In this document: one piece after another, positions 1 to 6,358 of the stretch
How the letters are laid out: every line of letters begins with the position of its first letter
How positions within the stretch are numbered: position 1 is the stretch's first letter
The notes under the pieces: generated by a model
Database searches by the model: none
What the model saw: only the letters and a program-made list of their open reading frames with translations
What the model was told of the DNA's origin: nothing
Translations under genes and position numbers: made by a program
Source of the DNA: Desulfuromonadaceae bacterium
GTDB lineage: Bacteria; Desulfobacterota; Desulfuromonadia; Geobacterales; Pseudopelobacteraceae
Direction of reading: 5' to 3'
NCBI GenBank assembly: GCA_028686145.1
Contig: JAQUCQ010000157.1
Coordinates: forward strand, 1 to 7,579
Length of the DNA stretch: 7,579 nt

Positions 1-127
1 TCAGGGCATCAGTGCCGTTTATCGCTTTTGTTACATTACTGATACCCAGGTCATTGAGAATAGACACCAACATATCGGCTTGAAAATCAGAGTCATCGAC
101 AATCAGGACTTTTTGAGTTTGTTGCAT
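1..127 (-). CDS. CheY-like response-regulator receiver protein (N-terminal part, cut by window edge)
   Basis: Reading the minus strand from an ATG at 127 gives 42 codons open to the window edge, beginning MQQTQKVLIVDDSDFQADM. The hydrophobic strand followed by the acidic pair D11-D12 is the hallmark of beta-strand 1 and the metal-binding pocket of the receiver (REC) fold. The ending KAINGTDAL matches the usual A-x-N-G-x-E-A-L element after beta-2. The phospho-accepting Asp, expected near residue 55-60, lies outside the window. A G-rich ribosome-binding site (CTGGGGGAA, 131-139) sits a few bases before the start and supports it. The family takes a phosphoryl group from a histidine kinase. Whether this is a stand-alone CheY type or carries an output domain cannot be told. 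It is transcribed away from the UbiD-family gene. Family call is firm; role unknown. Confidence 0.88.
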   Translation of the reverse strand, partial: MQQTQKVLIVDDSDFQADMLVSILNDLGISNVTKAINGTDAL

Positions 128-541
128 ATGTTCCCCCAGTTACCGGTACAGTTGTCATGAAATACCCACGCGCCGCAAATGTACTTCTTTTTAAAGAGAA
201 TGTGAATCAGTTAAATTTTGCTGTAAAAGCGGTGGCAGATATGGTGTGCTCGAAGCTGCAGAAATTCGCCTGATTATGCCATGATAAAAGTGTAAAATCA
301 GGGTATTGTAAAATGATGCACGTGGAGATTGATTATCCGAATGAATAAGGTGTAAGGATCTTTTTAACGTGTGTGAATCGCGGCATAACGGTTTCACATG
401 GTGCAATCCTGATTGTATTTCAACGCTTACAATGATACTTTGCACAGCGGTAAGATATCTTTTAAAAGCTGGTTTGATGCACCTTCTGTGCTGATTCCGG
501 CGGGTAATAATTATCAGTAAAAAACGCGGGCGGGTATCTGA
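128..541. promoter_or_regulatory. Long AT-rich divergent intergenic region with repeated short motifs
   Basis: This 414-base stretch separates two genes transcribed away from each other, so it must hold promoters for both. It is AT-rich (a hand count of 241-300 gives 40% G+C, against 62% for 1921-1980 in the UbiD gene). The heptamer TGTAAAA occurs three times on the plus strand (222-228, 291-297, 307-313), and TGTGAATC twice (201-208, 372-379). I found no sigma70 promoter with good matches at both boxes, no sigma54-type GG-N10-GC site, no hairpin followed by a T-run, and no tRNA-like or riboswitch-like fold that I could recognise by eye. The longest open frame crossing it (minus strand, 191-709) does not resemble a protein. 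What the repeats do is unknown; chance is quite possible in AT-rich DNA. Confidence 0.5.
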
Positions 542-2383
542 ATGGGCTATAAAAATCTGCAGGAATGTGTCGGAGATCTTCAAAAACGCGGCATGCTGGT
601 GAGAGTTGATGCGCCGCTTGATCCCCATCTGGAAATCGGCGCGTTGCAGCGGCGTGTGTATCAGGCGGGAGGGCCGGCGCTGCTGTTTACGAATGTGGCC
701 GGGAGCCATTTCCCGCTGCTGGGCAACCTGTTCGGAACGCTGGAGCGGACCCGTTTCATCTTCCGCGATACGCTGGACGACATCCGCCGCCTTGTAGAGC
801 TCAAAATAACCCCTTTTTCACTGTTTAAACATCCGCTGGATATCGTCAAGGCTCCTCGTGCGGCCTATCATCTCCTTCCTGCCGTCACATCGAAAGCTCC
901 GGTGCTGGAATGTTCCACAACCCTTTCCGCTCTGCCGCAGATCGTCTCATGGCCCGGGGATGGTGGTGCATTTTTGACACTGCCGCAGGTGTACAGTGAA
1001 AGTCCGGCACATCCCGGCTTTGCCAAATCCAATCTGGGAATGTATCGAATCCAGATTTCCGGAAACAGCTATCAGCCGGACAAACAGGCCGGACTGCACT
1101 ATCAGATTCATCGCGGCATCGGCGCCCACCATGCAGAGGCAATTGCCCGGGGTGACCTGCTGAGGGTTAACATCTTTCTGGGCGGGGCGCCTGCCATGAC
1201 GGTTGCGGCGGTTATGCCGCTGCCGGAAGGGATGCCGGAGATATCCTTTGCCGGTCTGCTGGCCGGTCATCGTATCCCGATGGCCAGGGTTCCGGGGCAT
1301 CTGCCGGTCTCTGCAGAGGCCGATTTTTGCATCAGCGGCATCGTTCATCCGGCCAAAACCTTGCCGGAAGGCCCTTTTGGCGACCATCTCGGCTATTACA
1401 GCCTGACTCACGAATTTCCCTATATAGAAGTTGATGCGGTGTACCACCGCCGGGATGCCATTCTTCCCTTTACGACCGTTGGGCGGCCACCGCAGGAAGA
1501 TACCAGTTTCGGTGCTTTCATCCATGAACTGACCGGCCCGTTGATACCGACCGTTGTGTCGGGGGTGAAGGAGGTGCATGCCGTTGACGCTGCCGGTGTC
1601 CATCCGCTGCTGCTGGCGATTGCCGCCGAGCGTTATGTCCCCTATGCAGCTGTCCGCCAGCCGCAGGAACTGTTGACTGTTGCCAACGCCATTCTCGGTC
1701 AAGGGCAGCTGTCGCTTGCCAAATATCTGCTGATTGCGGCAAACGAGGATGCACCGGATTTGCACACCCATGACATTGCCGCATTCCTGAGGCACATGCT
1801 GGAGCGTGCCGACTGGCGCACCAATCTGCACTTCCAGACGGCGACAACGGTTGATACTCTTGATTACAGCGGCTCCGGACTAAACGAGGGATCAAAAGTG
1901 GTTATTGCCGCCGCCGGTCCGGTGCGACAGAAGCTGGCAACGGAATTGCCTGCCGGACTTGAGCTGCCGGCAGGATTTGGACCGGCCACTCTCTGTCTGC
2001 CGGGCATTCTGGCTATTCAAGGGCCTCCGACAGTGCAGGGGAGGGGGGAGAGTGATCCGCTACTTGACGATTTCAGCCGTTTCTATGATGAGCGCACTGC
2101 CTTTGACGGTTTTCCGCTGATCGTGATCTGTGATGACAGCCGATTCACGGCCGCGACGCTCAACAACTTCCTCTGGGTGACCTTTACCCGTTCCAATCCG
2201 GCGGTCGATATCTACGGCATTCGTCAGGAAATCCGCGGCAGGCACTGGGGGTGTAGCGGCGCACTGGTGATCGATGCCCGGATCAAGCCGTTCCATGCCC
2301 CCCCTCTGGTGGATGATCCGGCGGTGGAGCGTAACATCGACGCACTTGGCGCACCCGGTGCCCCGCTTCACGGAATAATCTGA
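542..2383 (+). CDS. ubiD: UbiD-family prenylated-FMN-dependent decarboxylase, long (613-residue) form
   Basis: The 613-residue product belongs to the UbiD family, cytosolic or membrane-associated enzymes that reversibly (de)carboxylate aromatic or unsaturated acids using prenylated FMN made by UbiX. Family elements are in order: a basic and polar N-terminal domain starting MGYKNLQECV; SNLGMYRIQ at 163-171, where N164 and R169 match the metal and cofactor ligands; QIHRG with H190; PEISFAGLLAG with the metal-ligand Glu at 233; and EGPFGDH at 276-282, where E276 and D281 match the catalytic acid pair (Glu-Asp as in E. coli UbiD, Glu-Glu in fungal Fdc1). It is about 115 residues longer than E. 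coli UbiD, as in the long forms of menaquinone-using bacteria. The ATG at 542 follows a G-rich stretch (GGGCGGG, 528-534), a poor Shine-Dalgarno, but homologous proteins begin the same way. No ubiX is in the window. A quinone-biosynthesis role is likely by lineage, yet the substrate is not shown by sequence, so the symbol denotes the family. Confidence 0.9.
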   Translation: MGYKNLQECVGDLQKRGMLVRVDAPLDPHLEIGALQRRVYQAGGPALLFTNVAGSHFPLLGNLFGTLERTRFIFRDTLDDIRRLVELKITPFSLFKHPLDIVKAPRAAYHLLPAVTSKAPVLECSTTLSALPQIVSWPGDGGAFLTLPQVYSESPAHPGFAKSNLGMYRIQISGNSYQPDKQAGLHYQIHRGIGAHHAEAIARGDLLRVNIFLGGAPAMTVAAVMPLPEGMPEISFAGLLAGHRIPMARVPGHLPVSAEADFCISGIVHPAKTLPEGPFGDHLGYYSLTHEFPYIEVDAVYHRRDAILPFTTVGRPPQEDTSFGAFIHELTGPLIPTVVSGVKEVHAVDAAGVHPLLLAIAAERYVPYAAVRQPQELLTVANAILGQGQLSLAKYLLIAANEDAPDLHTHDIAAFLRHMLERADWRTNLHFQTATTVDTLDYSGSGLNEGSKVVIAAAGPVRQKLATELPAGLELPAGFGPATLCLPGILAIQGPPTVQGRGESDPLLDDFSRFYDERTAFDGFPLIVICDDSRFTAATLNNFLWVTFTRSNPAVDIYGIRQEIRGRHWGCSGALVIDARIKPFHAPPLVDDPAVERNIDALGAPGAPLHGII

Positions 2384-2436
2384 TAGGCAGACCGCAGCGA
2401 TGGTCACCCGCTCTCGAACCACATTCTATGGCAAAC

Positions 2437-3219
2437 TTACCGCACCAATCGCCGCCGCATTCCGGTAATAGCAATCGGAAACGTTATCAGGTACCAGATC
2501 GTGAGATAGGCAATAGCGATCAAATTCGACCAGCTTAGTCTGCCGAGCGCAAAAGCACGGCATAATTCGACTAAGTGAGTAAGAGGTAGCGTTTTCGCGA
2601 AAAGTTGTGCCCAACCCGGTAAATTGCCGAGCGGGAAAAAAGTGCCGGAGAAGAGAAACATTGGCGTTATAAACAGAAAAATTGGTAAGTTGAGAGTTTC
2701 AATTGTCGGGACTATAGACGTACAGACCATTCCAGCGCATGCGAAAGCAAGGCCTCCAAGAAAAGCCACCGGCAACAGCAGCAAAGCGTCCGGGAAGTGC
2801 AATAAACCGAAACAAGTTATGATGATCATCATGAGTGCCGTGCCGATGACCGCCTTGGTTGCGCCCCAGAGGATTTCGCCTGTGATGATTTCTTCAATTG
2901 TAAGCGGGGTTGCCAGCATAGCGTCGAACGTTTTCTGATAATACATCCGCACAAAAGAACCGAAGGTGTTCTCAAAAAACGAGCTCTGCATGATGTTAAT
3001 AGCGATTAGTGCCGGTGCGATATACGCCGTATACGCTGTTGCTTTGCCACCGTAGGATAATACACCTACCAATCCACCGAGACCGACGCCGAATGCCGCA
3101 AGATAGAAAAGAGGCTCAAGCAGAGGCGGTACAAAAGAGATCTTCCACGTCTTTTTATAGACCCGAAGATTACGCTGCCATACGCGTATAAAGCGTTTGC
3201 TTATATTAAAACCGATCAC
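2437..3219 (-). CDS. ABC-2 type export permease, NodJ/DrrB-like
   Basis: A 260-residue inner-membrane protein with about six hydrophobic segments (near residues 30-52, 64-82, 115-137, 144-168, 176-196 and 233-254). The RMYYQKTFDAMLATPLT stretch (91-107), the I-x-x-G-E cytoplasmic helix after it, and LFSGTFFPLGNLP (189-201) before the last segment are characteristic of the NodJ/DrrB branch of ABC-2 permeases. The frame stays open to an ATG at 3285, but the GTG at 3219 is the better start: it overlaps the TGA of the ATPase gene by four bases (GTGA), has a strong ribosome-binding site (GGAAGGGAG, 3228-3236) eight bases away, and avoids a 70-base overlap. It should dimerise and pair with the adjacent ATPase to export a small amphipathic molecule, lipid or polysaccharide-like cargo. 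NodJ exports Nod factors and DrrB exports anthracyclines, but no neighbouring gene suggests either cargo here. No clear terminator is visible in the 53 bases between its stop and the convergent ubiD stop. Confidence 0.87.
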   Translation of the reverse strand: MIGFNISKRFIRVWQRNLRVYKKTWKISFVPPLLEPLFYLAAFGVGLGGLVGVLSYGGKATAYTAYIAPALIAINIMQSSFFENTFGSFVRMYYQKTFDAMLATPLTIEEIITGEILWGATKAVIGTALMMIIITCFGLLHFPDALLLLPVAFLGGLAFACAGMVCTSIVPTIETLNLPIFLFITPMFLFSGTFFPLGNLPGWAQLFAKTLPLTHLVELCRAFALGRLSWSNLIAIAYLTIWYLITFPIAITGMRRRLVR

Positions 3220-4127
3220 TCTCGCAACTCCCTTCCTGTTAACCGCAAAAAGACATCCTCCAGAGTTGCCGGACGAAGCATGCACCCTTCACGACAGTGC
3301 TCGCCGAGTAAATCACGGTAAAGACTCTCACCGTCATTGCTGTAGATAATCAACCTCTGACCTACATCCTCATAGGCAACACCTTTTTCTTTAAGCACCT
3401 GACGAAGTTCTGAACACGGTGCGATAACTTCAATGACACTTTTTCCAACATGTTCCTGGATAAGGTCGAGTGGCGCTCCTTCAATCAGAATCTTGCCTTG
3501 ATCCATAATTATCAGTCGATCGCATAGTCGCTGCGCTTCGTCCATATAGTGCGTTGTTAGTAACGTTGTGAGACCGCGCTGTTTCAAATCATCTAGGCGG
3601 CTCCATAACTGATGCCGAGACTGTGGATCAAGTCCGCTGGTTGGTTCGTCCAGAATGAGTAGTTGTGGTTCGTTGAGCAGGGCTCGTGCCAGAACAAGGC
3701 GCCGCTTAAGGCCTCCAGACAGCTCCATAACGTTGGCATGCTCACGGCCTTCCAAAGCAGTAAACTGTAACAGTGACATTACCCGGTCATTGACAAGATT
3801 CGACGGTATATTGAAATAGGCGGCAAATGTTTCCAAATTCTGACGCACGGACAGATCCGGATCAAGATTGTCTTCCTGCTGGCACACACCAATTTTAGCT
3901 TTTATGGATCTCCACGCCCCATCACAGTCCGTGCCGAAAAGACGCAACCGGCCGCTCTCCCGTGGGGTAAACCCGTAGAGCATGCGAATTGTGGTCGTCT
4001 TGCCGGCTCCATTCGGACCGAGCAGGCCGAAACATTCACCTGCTTGTACGGTAAAGCTAATTCCGTCAACCGCGACAGCTGAACCATAAGACTTGCGTAA
4101 GTTTTCAACTTCAATTATTGCCGCCAT
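3216..4127 (-). CDS. ABC exporter ATP-binding subunit, NodI/DrrA-like
   Basis: The 303-residue cytoplasmic ATPase has all parts of an ABC nucleotide-binding domain: an aromatic A-loop Tyr near 14, Walker A GPNGAGKT (37-44), Q-loop around Q83-Q84, signature LSGGLKRRL (136-144), Walker B LLILDEPTSGLDP (156-168) and the switch His in TTHYMDEA (H193). The usual Gln of LSGGQ is Leu; a hydrophobic residue there followed by KRRL is typical of NodI and DrrA, so the site should still be active. The C-terminal ~80 residues form the small extra domain seen in this drug and polysaccharide exporter class. An AAAGGA ribosome-binding site lies just before the ATG at 4127, and a sigma70-like promoter at 4164-4192 precedes it. 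The gene is first in a two-gene operon with the permease, whose start overlaps its stop. Hand counts of sample stretches in the pair give 38-48% G+C. The family is certain; the cargo is unknown. Confidence 0.92.
   Translation of the reverse strand: MAAIIEVENLRKSYGSAVAVDGISFTVQAGECFGLLGPNGAGKTTTIRMLYGFTPRESGRLRLFGTDCDGAWRSIKAKIGVCQQEDNLDPDLSVRQNLETFAAYFNIPSNLVNDRVMSLLQFTALEGREHANVMELSGGLKRRLVLARALLNEPQLLILDEPTSGLDPQSRHQLWSRLDDLKQRGLTTLLTTHYMDEAQRLCDRLIIMDQGKILIEGAPLDLIQEHVGKSVIEVIAPCSELRQVLKEKGVAYEDVGQRLIIYSNDGESLYRDLLGEHCREGCMLRPATLEDVFLRLTGRELRE
3228..3236 (-). promoter_or_regulatory. Ribosome-binding site deciding the permease start
   Basis: The minus strand reads GGAAGGGAG, eight bases before the GTG at 3219. 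It lies inside the last codons of the ATPase gene, which fits translational coupling of the two exporter subunits and argues against the in-frame ATG at 3285. Confidence 0.7.
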
Positions 4128-4163
4128 GGGTATCCTTTCGGCCGGTTTGAGACAGTGAAGGTA

Positions 4164-4192
4164 ACTATGCCAAAATTCAATCGAACTGACAA
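4164..4192 (-). promoter_or_regulatory. Probable sigma70 promoter of the ABC exporter operon
   Basis: On the minus strand, TTGTCA (4187-4192; five of six matches to TTGACA) is followed, after exactly 17 bases, by CATAGT (4164-4169; four of six to TATAAT). It lies 37 bases before the ATPase start, and the direction matches. This is a sequence match only; the start of transcription is not demonstrated. Confidence 0.5.
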
Positions 4193-4197
4193 TTATT

Positions 4198-4235
4198 TGC
4201 TGCCCCCGGTCGTGAATAACGGTGATAGGGCAGTA
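4198..4235 (-). terminator. Possible hairpin after dbpA (weak terminator candidate)
   Basis: CTGCCC (4200-4205) can pair with GGGCAG (4228-4233). The stem extends by a G-T and a T-A pair outward, and a second short stem is possible inside (4206-4208 with 4220-4222). It lies about 25 bases past the dbpA stop and just before the exporter promoter, where a terminator would be expected. In the direction of dbpA transcription it is followed by AAATAATT rather than a run of T, so intrinsic termination would be weak. Confidence 0.25.
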
Positions 4236-4259
4236 GCCAAAACATTTCTGCAGAATTGC

Positions 4260-5651
4260 TCAGTAAACACTTTGCACTTTGCTAACTTTGAAAAAGTGCC
4301 CCTTGATCTTGTTTCTGCCCAGGCAGGAAAGGGCCAGCTCGACGCTTGAACGCACGATCGCCACATAAGTGCAGCCATCCAGGACGTCAATCTTGCCGAC
4401 CTCGCTTCCCGCAATACCACCCTCACCGGTCAGGGCGCCGAGTACATCGCCGGGGCGCAGTTTGTTTTTGCGACCGCCGTTGATGCAGAGGGTCACCATG
4501 GCGGGAGCGGGAGGTTTGCCGGCCGCCGTCGGCAGCATTGGTATTTCCCCCCGGGCGATGCTGATGCCGAGAGCACTTTCGATCGCCTGCACCCGCCGGG
4601 TCTCGTGCGTTGTCATCAGACTGAGTGCCAGTCCCTGTTCACCGGCACGTCCGGTCCGGCCGATGCGGTGGGTGTGAATCTCCGGGTTGCGGGGTAACTC
4701 GTAGTTGATGACTGCGGCGAGTTCCTTGATATCGAGACCACGTGCGGCCACGTCGGTTGCCACCAGCACCGAGGTGCTCTTGTTGGCAAAGCGGACCAGT
4801 ACCTGATCACGTTCCCGCTGCTCCAGGTCGCCATGAATGGCCAGCGCGGCAAATCCTTTCTCAGACAGCGCGGCAGCTACCTCCTGACACTCGACTTTGG
4901 TGTTGCAGAAGACCAGGGTTGATTCCGGGGAAAAGTGCATGAGAAGTTGCGCTACCGCTGCGGTCCGTTCCTCAGGCTCCACCTCATAGAAAACCTGCTC
5001 GATAGCGTTTTCGTCATGAGTTTCGTCGACGCTGATCTCGACCGGTTCGTGCTGGAGTGTTGCACTAAGCGCTGTAATCGCCGTCGGATAGGTCGCAGAG
5101 AAGAGCAGCGTCTGCTTCTTTTTGGGGGTGGCGGCGATAAGTGTGCTGATATCTTCCAGAAAACCCATATCAAGCATGCGATCGGCCTCGTCGAGCACCA
5201 GCGTCTGCAGGGACGTGAGATCAAGGCTTCCCCGGCGCAGGTGGTCGAGGAGACGGCCGGGTGTGCCGACCACCACATGGGCGCCATGTTCGAGGGAGGC
5301 GAACTGGGGACCGAAAGGAACGCCGCCGCAGAGGGTCAGAATCTTGATGTTGTCGGTAAAGCGGGCCAGGCGTCGCAGCTCTTTGCCGACCTGGTCGGCC
5401 AGCTCGCGGGTGGGGCAGAGCACCAACGCCTGAACGTTCGAAGATGCCGCCTCAAGGTGCGTCAGCAGGCCGATGCCGAAGGCAGCGGTCTTGCCGCTGC
5501 CGGTCTTCGCCTTGGCAATTACGTCCTTACCGGCGAGAATCAGCGGCAGGGTGTGAGCCTGAATGGGCGTCATTTCGGCATAGCCGAGTGAGGCGAGGTT
5601 CTTGATCATGGGACTCTTTAAGTGGAGCGCGGAAAAAGCTTTTGTGGTCAT
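4260..5651 (-). CDS. dbpA: ATP-dependent RNA helicase DbpA (DEAD-box, 23S rRNA specific)
   Basis: The 463-residue protein is close in length to E. coli DbpA (457) and shares its architecture. The helicase core carries the Q motif (LGYAEMTPIQA, 22-32), motif I AKTGSGKT (48-55), PTRELA (80-85), TPGRLLD (130-136), DEAD (154-157), SAT (185-187), ATDVAARGLDI (298-308) and HRIGRTGRAG (328-337). The C-terminal RNA-binding domain (about 385-463), with LRPGDVLGALTGEGG, is the DbpA-specific module that binds hairpin 92 of 23S rRNA, so a role in assembling the 50S subunit is well founded. Two ATGs upstream (5681, 5672) are in frame. The one at 5651 is chosen because AAGAGAG (5658-5664) lies six bases before it and because the protein then begins MTTKAFSAL, like E. 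coli MTAFSTL. It stands alone, divergent from the haem protein gene. A CATAAT box (5694-5699) may be part of its promoter, but no good -35 partner was found. Confidence 0.95.
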   Translation of the reverse strand: MTTKAFSALHLKSPMIKNLASLGYAEMTPIQAHTLPLILAGKDVIAKAKTGSGKTAAFGIGLLTHLEAASSNVQALVLCPTRELADQVGKELRRLARFTDNIKILTLCGGVPFGPQFASLEHGAHVVVGTPGRLLDHLRRGSLDLTSLQTLVLDEADRMLDMGFLEDISTLIAATPKKKQTLLFSATYPTAITALSATLQHEPVEISVDETHDENAIEQVFYEVEPEERTAAVAQLLMHFSPESTLVFCNTKVECQEVAAALSEKGFAALAIHGDLEQRERDQVLVRFANKSTSVLVATDVAARGLDIKELAAVINYELPRNPEIHTHRIGRTGRAGEQGLALSLMTTHETRRVQAIESALGISIARGEIPMLPTAAGKPPAPAMVTLCINGGRKNKLRPGDVLGALTGEGGIAGSEVGKIDVLDGCTYVAIVRSSVELALSCLGRNKIKGHFFKVSKVQSVY

Positions 5652-5722
5652 GGGATACTCTCTTTTTGACATGTGATTCATACACTGGTACTTATTATGA
5701 GACCTGTTAATCTGGTTTGGTT

Positions 5723-5731
5723 TGCTATAAT
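5723..5731 (+). promoter_or_regulatory. Extended -10 promoter element for the haem protein gene
   Basis: The plus strand reads TGCTATAAT, a perfect TATAAT with the upstream TG-N of extended -10 promoters. The region 17 bases upstream has no good -35 box, which extended -10 promoters can do without. It lies 72 bases before the ATG at 5804 in the divergent gap with dbpA. Confidence 0.5.
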
Positions 5732-5788
5732 AGCAGCAGTAGGCGTTATGGTGGGGAGAATTACGTGTAAAAATATCAATTTCTGATC

Positions 5789-5794
5789 AAGGAG
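5789..5794 (+). promoter_or_regulatory. Ribosome-binding site deciding the haem protein start
   Basis: AAGGAG lies nine bases before the ATG at 5804 but only three bases before the in-frame GTG at 5798. The ATG is therefore the better start. Confidence 0.7.
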
Positions 5795-5803
5795 AGTGTG
5801 CAC

Positions 5804-6253
5804 ATGTCAACAAAGTCAAAAAAAATCGTAGTATCAGCGGTTGTAACGGTAGCAACTTTGATACTGATTCAGGCAATTCCTTACGGCAAGAACTACACCA
5901 ATCCCCCCGTTATCCGCGAGCCATCATGGGATAGCCCTGCCACTCGCGCTCTTGCAAAACGTGCCTGTTTCGACTGCCACAGTAACGAGACCATCTGGCC
6001 ATGGTACGCTCACATTGCCCCGGCCTCCTGGTTGGTGCGGTACGATGTAGACGAAGGGCGAAGTAAACTGAATTTTTCCGATTGGCAATATGGTGCGCGT
6101 AAAGCAGAGAATCCTGACAAGATTGGCAGTGAAATCAAAGAAGGAGACATGCCGCCTATTCAATTTCGCTTGGCTCATCCGGAAGCGCGATTGACTGATG
6201 CCGAGAAAAGCCAGCTCATTGACGGGATTAAGGCCACATTTCTCCGTCACTGA
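5804..6253 (+). CDS. Membrane-anchored mono-haem (CxxCH) haem-binding domain protein
   Basis: A 149-residue protein. Residues 1-7 are basic, and a hydrophobic segment spans about 8-27; with no clear signal-peptidase site it probably stays as a membrane anchor with the rest in the periplasm. One c-type haem motif, CFDCH, lies at 55-59, followed by SNETIWPWY, then an EGR...LNFSDW block (84-94) and a GDMPP element (114-118). This order (CxDCHSNET-WPWY, EGR-LNFS-W, MPP) is that of the small haem-binding domain family (Haem_bd). By analogy H59 is the proximal haem ligand, and M116 is a candidate for the distal one. No redox partner is encoded alongside and no catalytic function is known to me for the family; electron transfer or haem sensing are both open. 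Expression likely starts from the extended -10 element at 5723-5731. There is no convincing terminator before the next gene, so read-through is possible. Confidence 0.85.
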   Translation: MSTKSKKIVVSAVVTVATLILIQAIPYGKNYTNPPVIREPSWDSPATRALAKRACFDCHSNETIWPWYAHIAPASWLVRYDVDEGRSKLNFSDWQYGARKAENPDKIGSEIKEGDMPPIQFRLAHPEARLTDAEKSQLIDGIKATFLRH

Positions 6254-6358
6254 CTCATAATTAAATAGTCCCTATTCACCACAATTCAGCTCAAATGTAT
6301 TTTCAAAACCGGCCTCCTGATCCGGGCAATTATCAGCAGGTTGTATGTTAGGTCGTCT
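6254..6358. other. Short intergenic gap with a small AT-rich inverted repeat
   Basis: The 105 bases between the haem protein and the AsmA-like gene hold a 5-bp inverted repeat with a three-base loop (AATAG-TCC-CTATT, 6264-6276). It is too weak and AT-rich to be an intrinsic terminator. No clear promoter for the downstream gene was found, so the two genes may or may not be cotranscribed. Confidence 0.3.

Noticed and set aside
313..348. Eleven-codon frame MMHVEIDYPNE upstream of ubiD, as a possible leader peptide
   Set aside because: It has no run of regulatory codons, no strong ribosome-binding site and no paired terminator/antiterminator hairpins. A frame this short is expected by chance.
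413..468. Possible sigma70 promoters for ubiD (TTGTAT with TACTTT; TTGCAC with TAAAAG)
   Set aside because: Each has the right 17-base spacing, but only three of six matches at the -35 box and three or four at the -10 box, no better than chance in AT-rich DNA.
191..709. Minus-strand open frame of 172 codons covering the intergenic region and the start of ubiD
   Set aside because: Its product is rich in His, Arg and Ser with no recognisable domain, it overlaps the firmly supported ubiD start, and no ribosome-binding site marks its start.
947..1831. Minus-strand open frame of 294 codons inside ubiD
   Set aside because: It lies wholly antisense to a well-conserved gene, and its translation shows no domain. 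Long antisense frames are common opposite G+C-rich coding DNA.
3220..3285. Longer permease start at the ATG at 3285
   Set aside because: It would overlap the ATPase gene by 70 bases and add a non-hydrophobic stretch not typical of the family; the GTG at 3219 has the better ribosome-binding site.
4935..5591. Plus-strand open frame of 218 codons opposite dbpA
   Set aside because: It is antisense to the helicase core motifs and has no recognisable protein features.
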